Below, in pieces: positions 32,188-33,957 of a stretch of DNA of 33,957 nucleotides. The translations under genes were made by a program, and so were the position numbers. The notes beneath the pieces were generated by a model. That model was not told the DNA's origin. It made no database searches and was given only the letters and a program-made list of their open reading frames with translations. Each line of letters starts with the position of its first letter. Within the stretch, counting starts at the first letter, position 1. Source of the stretch: Methylobacterium goesingense (GTDB lineage Bacteria > Pseudomonadota > Alphaproteobacteria > Rhizobiales > Beijerinckiaceae); assembly GCF_022179225.1 (NCBI RefSeq), contig NZ_BPQL01000105.1, positions 1 to 33,957 on the forward strand. Direction: 5' to 3'.

Positions 32188-32315
32188 AGCGGCCCGAGGG
32201 CCGTGAATGAGCCGGCGTTAGGGACCCTCACTTTTTGCGGAGCAGCGGGTCCCTTTCGTCTCCTTCAACCGGTGCCGCAGAAATGCGGGACCGACCAGTT
32301 GCGTAAGGTACAACT

Positions 32316-33881
32316 ATGTCGACCGGCACACAAATCACCCCGAGCCCTCTGAGCCATTTTTCTCAGCCGGCTTCGGCGGTGATTCACAACTTCGCCCCTC
32401 CCTCGACGGCTACGGCCGACCTCCAGGCCGTGCAGCAGGCTGCGCTTCAGACGGCCCTTCTGGCTGGTAAGCCCAGACACGCCGTCGATCCGAGCTCGGT
32501 CCGAATCGAGGTTCGGCCCAGCCGCAGCTCCGATCCAGACGCGCCGGGTACCTGGCGGTACCAATACCGCGGGCGTTGGCACACGCTCTACCTGTCAGGT
32601 GACCGGCCCGAGCAGGAAGCCCAGGACGCCGCACGATTGGCCATCATGTGCGAAGAGGCAGGGCGGCGAGGGATGATCGCGCCCCACGAGGTCCCGATCC
32701 AGGCAGCCATCGAGTATGCCCGGGGCGAGTGGAAGCCGGACGCCGGTGCCTCGCTCCGCGATTGGCAGACCTTTCAGAACTACGAGCGCAGCCTGTCCCG
32801 GATCGAGCAGTATTTCCCCGGGCACCTTCTGGCTCATTTCACCCGTAAGAACGCAGCCCGCTACCTGGATTTCGCCGGGACGATCAGGGACCAGCGTTTC
32901 GTAGACGTCGGCGAGGAAAGGATGATTTCGCGGGCCACGGCGCACAAGGACTTGGTGCACCTCAGGATGGCGATCCGACTCTACAGCGAGAACGCTCGCC
33001 TGCCTTGGTCACCGGACCCGAAGCTGCCCCCGGCGCCCACCGCAAGGCACGGCTTCTTCACACGCGAAACGGTGGCGCGGATGCTCATGGCATGCCGCGG
33101 CTACGTGATCGACCCGCAAACCGGAACGTGGAAGACCGTCACAGTCGTTGATCCGGAAACCGGTCTGACGACGACCCGGCGCTTTCGGCATGACGCCGTA
33201 ACCATCGCTCAGCGCGAGTGCGTGAGGCGCCTCATCATCATCGGGGTGTACAGCGGCACCCGCATCGATGCCTCCTATGGCTTATCTTGGAGGCTCCATC
33301 CCGCTCGCGGCTGCATCGACATCGAGCGCGGGCTGATCCATCGAGCCGGTTACGCGGAGGACGTGAACAAGGGCAAGCCCAGACTGACATCCGCCATGCG
33401 AATGCAGTTCCTGGTCCATGCAAAGGGATGGCGGAAGCAGGATCTCGCCCGCGGTATCAAGCACGTGCTGCACCAGCCGCGCGGGGAGAGTCAGGGCAAG
33501 CCCTACCGCTCCTTCCCCTATCACTTCTGGTGGGACGTGATGACGGATGCCGGGCTTGATCACCACGCCGATCCGCATGTCCTCTGCCATACAGCCATCA
33601 CTTGGCTCGGCATCGACGGCTACGACGTGTTCGTGACCGCCGATCTCACTGGCAGGGACCCCCAGACCGTACGCTCGTATTATCGGCAGTGGAACCTGAC
33701 CGGCCAGAAGCGTGCGGTTACCATCGGGCGTCTCCCCGTGGCGAAGCACGTGGATGTTGAGGACCTTATGTCCGACGACCGGCCAAGGCGCGCCGACCGC
33801 TACGAGCCCCGGCGTCTCAACGGCAAGCACAAGCCGTCTCTGCCTCGTGCGCCCAAGCGCCGTTCCCCGCTCAAGCACTAG
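32316..33881 (+). CDS. Tyrosine-type recombinase/integrase with altered box II
   Basis: A 521-residue protein. The N-terminal arm-binding-like region includes WRYQYRGRWHTLYL; a core-binding domain lies at about 135-235 (ASLRDWQTFQNYERSLSRI, a helical bundle). In the catalytic domain, R316 (SGTRIDASYGLSW) is the box I Arg, H421 begins box II, and a YY pair (Y455/Y456 in VRSYYRQW) supplies the nucleophile. The box II Arg is Cys424: PHVLCHTAITW instead of HxLRHT. A single C to T change (CGC to TGC) would explain it. It may be inactive, or the family may tolerate this; relatives must be compared. A strong inverted repeat follows the gene. Confidence 0.85.
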   Translation: MSTGTQITPSPLSHFSQPASAVIHNFAPPSTATADLQAVQQAALQTALLAGKPRHAVDPSSVRIEVRPSRSSDPDAPGTWRYQYRGRWHTLYLSGDRPEQEAQDAARLAIMCEEAGRRGMIAPHEVPIQAAIEYARGEWKPDAGASLRDWQTFQNYERSLSRIEQYFPGHLLAHFTRKNAARYLDFAGTIRDQRFVDVGEERMISRATAHKDLVHLRMAIRLYSENARLPWSPDPKLPPAPTARHGFFTRETVARMLMACRGYVIDPQTGTWKTVTVVDPETGLTTTRRFRHDAVTIAQRECVRRLIIIGVYSGTRIDASYGLSWRLHPARGCIDIERGLIHRAGYAEDVNKGKPRLTSAMRMQFLVHAKGWRKQDLARGIKHVLHQPRGESQGKPYRSFPYHFWWDVMTDAGLDHHADPHVLCHTAITWLGIDGYDVFVTADLTGRDPQTVRSYYRQWNLTGQKRAVTIGRLPVAKHVDVEDLMSDDRPRRADRYEPRRLNGKHKPSLPRAPKRRSPLKH

Positions 33882-33912
33882 GAAGGCCACTCAGCGGCCG
33901 CCCGACCTTCGC

Positions 33913-33957
33913 CCCCTCGCTCGTGGTGACCTGGACTTGGTCACCACGAGCGAGGGG
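33913..33957. terminator. Perfect 19-bp inverted repeat after the integrase gene, at the right edge
   Basis: Bases 33913-33931 are the exact reverse complement of 33939-33957, with a 7-nt loop. It ends at the last base of the window, so it may be longer. It starts 32 bp after the integrase stop; it could be a terminator, part of an attachment site or a contig-end artefact. No T tract is visible because the window ends. Confidence 0.6.

Noticed and set aside
24499..33957. CRISPR array or tRNA-flanked attachment site in the island
   Set aside because: No regularly spaced repeats of CRISPR type, no tRNA-like fold and no long direct repeat bounding the island could be found by eye.

Overview
The window looks like DNA of a high-GC alphaproteobacterium, most likely Methylobacterium or Methylorubrum. 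The grounds are the strong G/C third-position bias, two small secreted proteins of the GCG_CRPN type, HisKA_2-type light-sensor kinases, a PRC-barrel stress protein and an alphaproteobacterial GTTC-N7-GTTC LexA box in front of umuDC. This was judged by eye; no database search was possible.

Layout. 1-6.5 kb: a truncated endonuclease/exonuclease/phosphatase (EEP) protein and a small secreted protein (-), a PRC-barrel protein (+), an MFS transporter (-), and a three-gene periplasmic thiol-redox/pentapeptide operon (-). That operon is divergent from a Crp/Fnr-type regulator (+), with a good CRP-type palindrome between them. 6.5-13.5 kb: a small hypothetical, an AhpD/CMD-like protein, two GCG_CRPN proteins flanking an EF-hand protein (-), an OmpR-type two-component pair, a YidB-like protein, a frameshifted small gene and a second EEP paralogue. 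13.6-22.4 kb is a photosensory block. A tightly coupled operon (4-nt overlaps) encodes a LOV histidine kinase, a single-domain response regulator and a bacteriophytochrome kinase with a degenerate PYP-like N-terminal domain. It is followed by two convergent hybrid kinases, one of which carries a second adduct-competent LOV domain. 22.7-24.5 kb: LexA-controlled umuDC.

24.6-33.9 kb is an accessory island. Its first part is visibly more A/T-rich, with different codon use. It starts with a three-gene system: a nuclease-like protein, a small winged-helix-like protein and a Rad50/SMC-like ABC ATPase with a CxxC hook. This matches the ABC-three-component (ABC-3C) plan of predicted anti-invader systems. 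Next come a small hypothetical gene and a soluble FtsH-like AAA+/HExxH protease, each preceded by a similar two-stem RNA-like leader. Then come iteron-like repeats, an excisionase-like protein and a tyrosine recombinase whose second catalytic Arg is Cys.

The most interesting items are the ABC-3C-like operon, the paired structured leaders, the chromophore-dead PYP domain on a phytochrome kinase, and the integrase catalytic substitution. Both window ends lie in perfect 19-bp inverted repeats.
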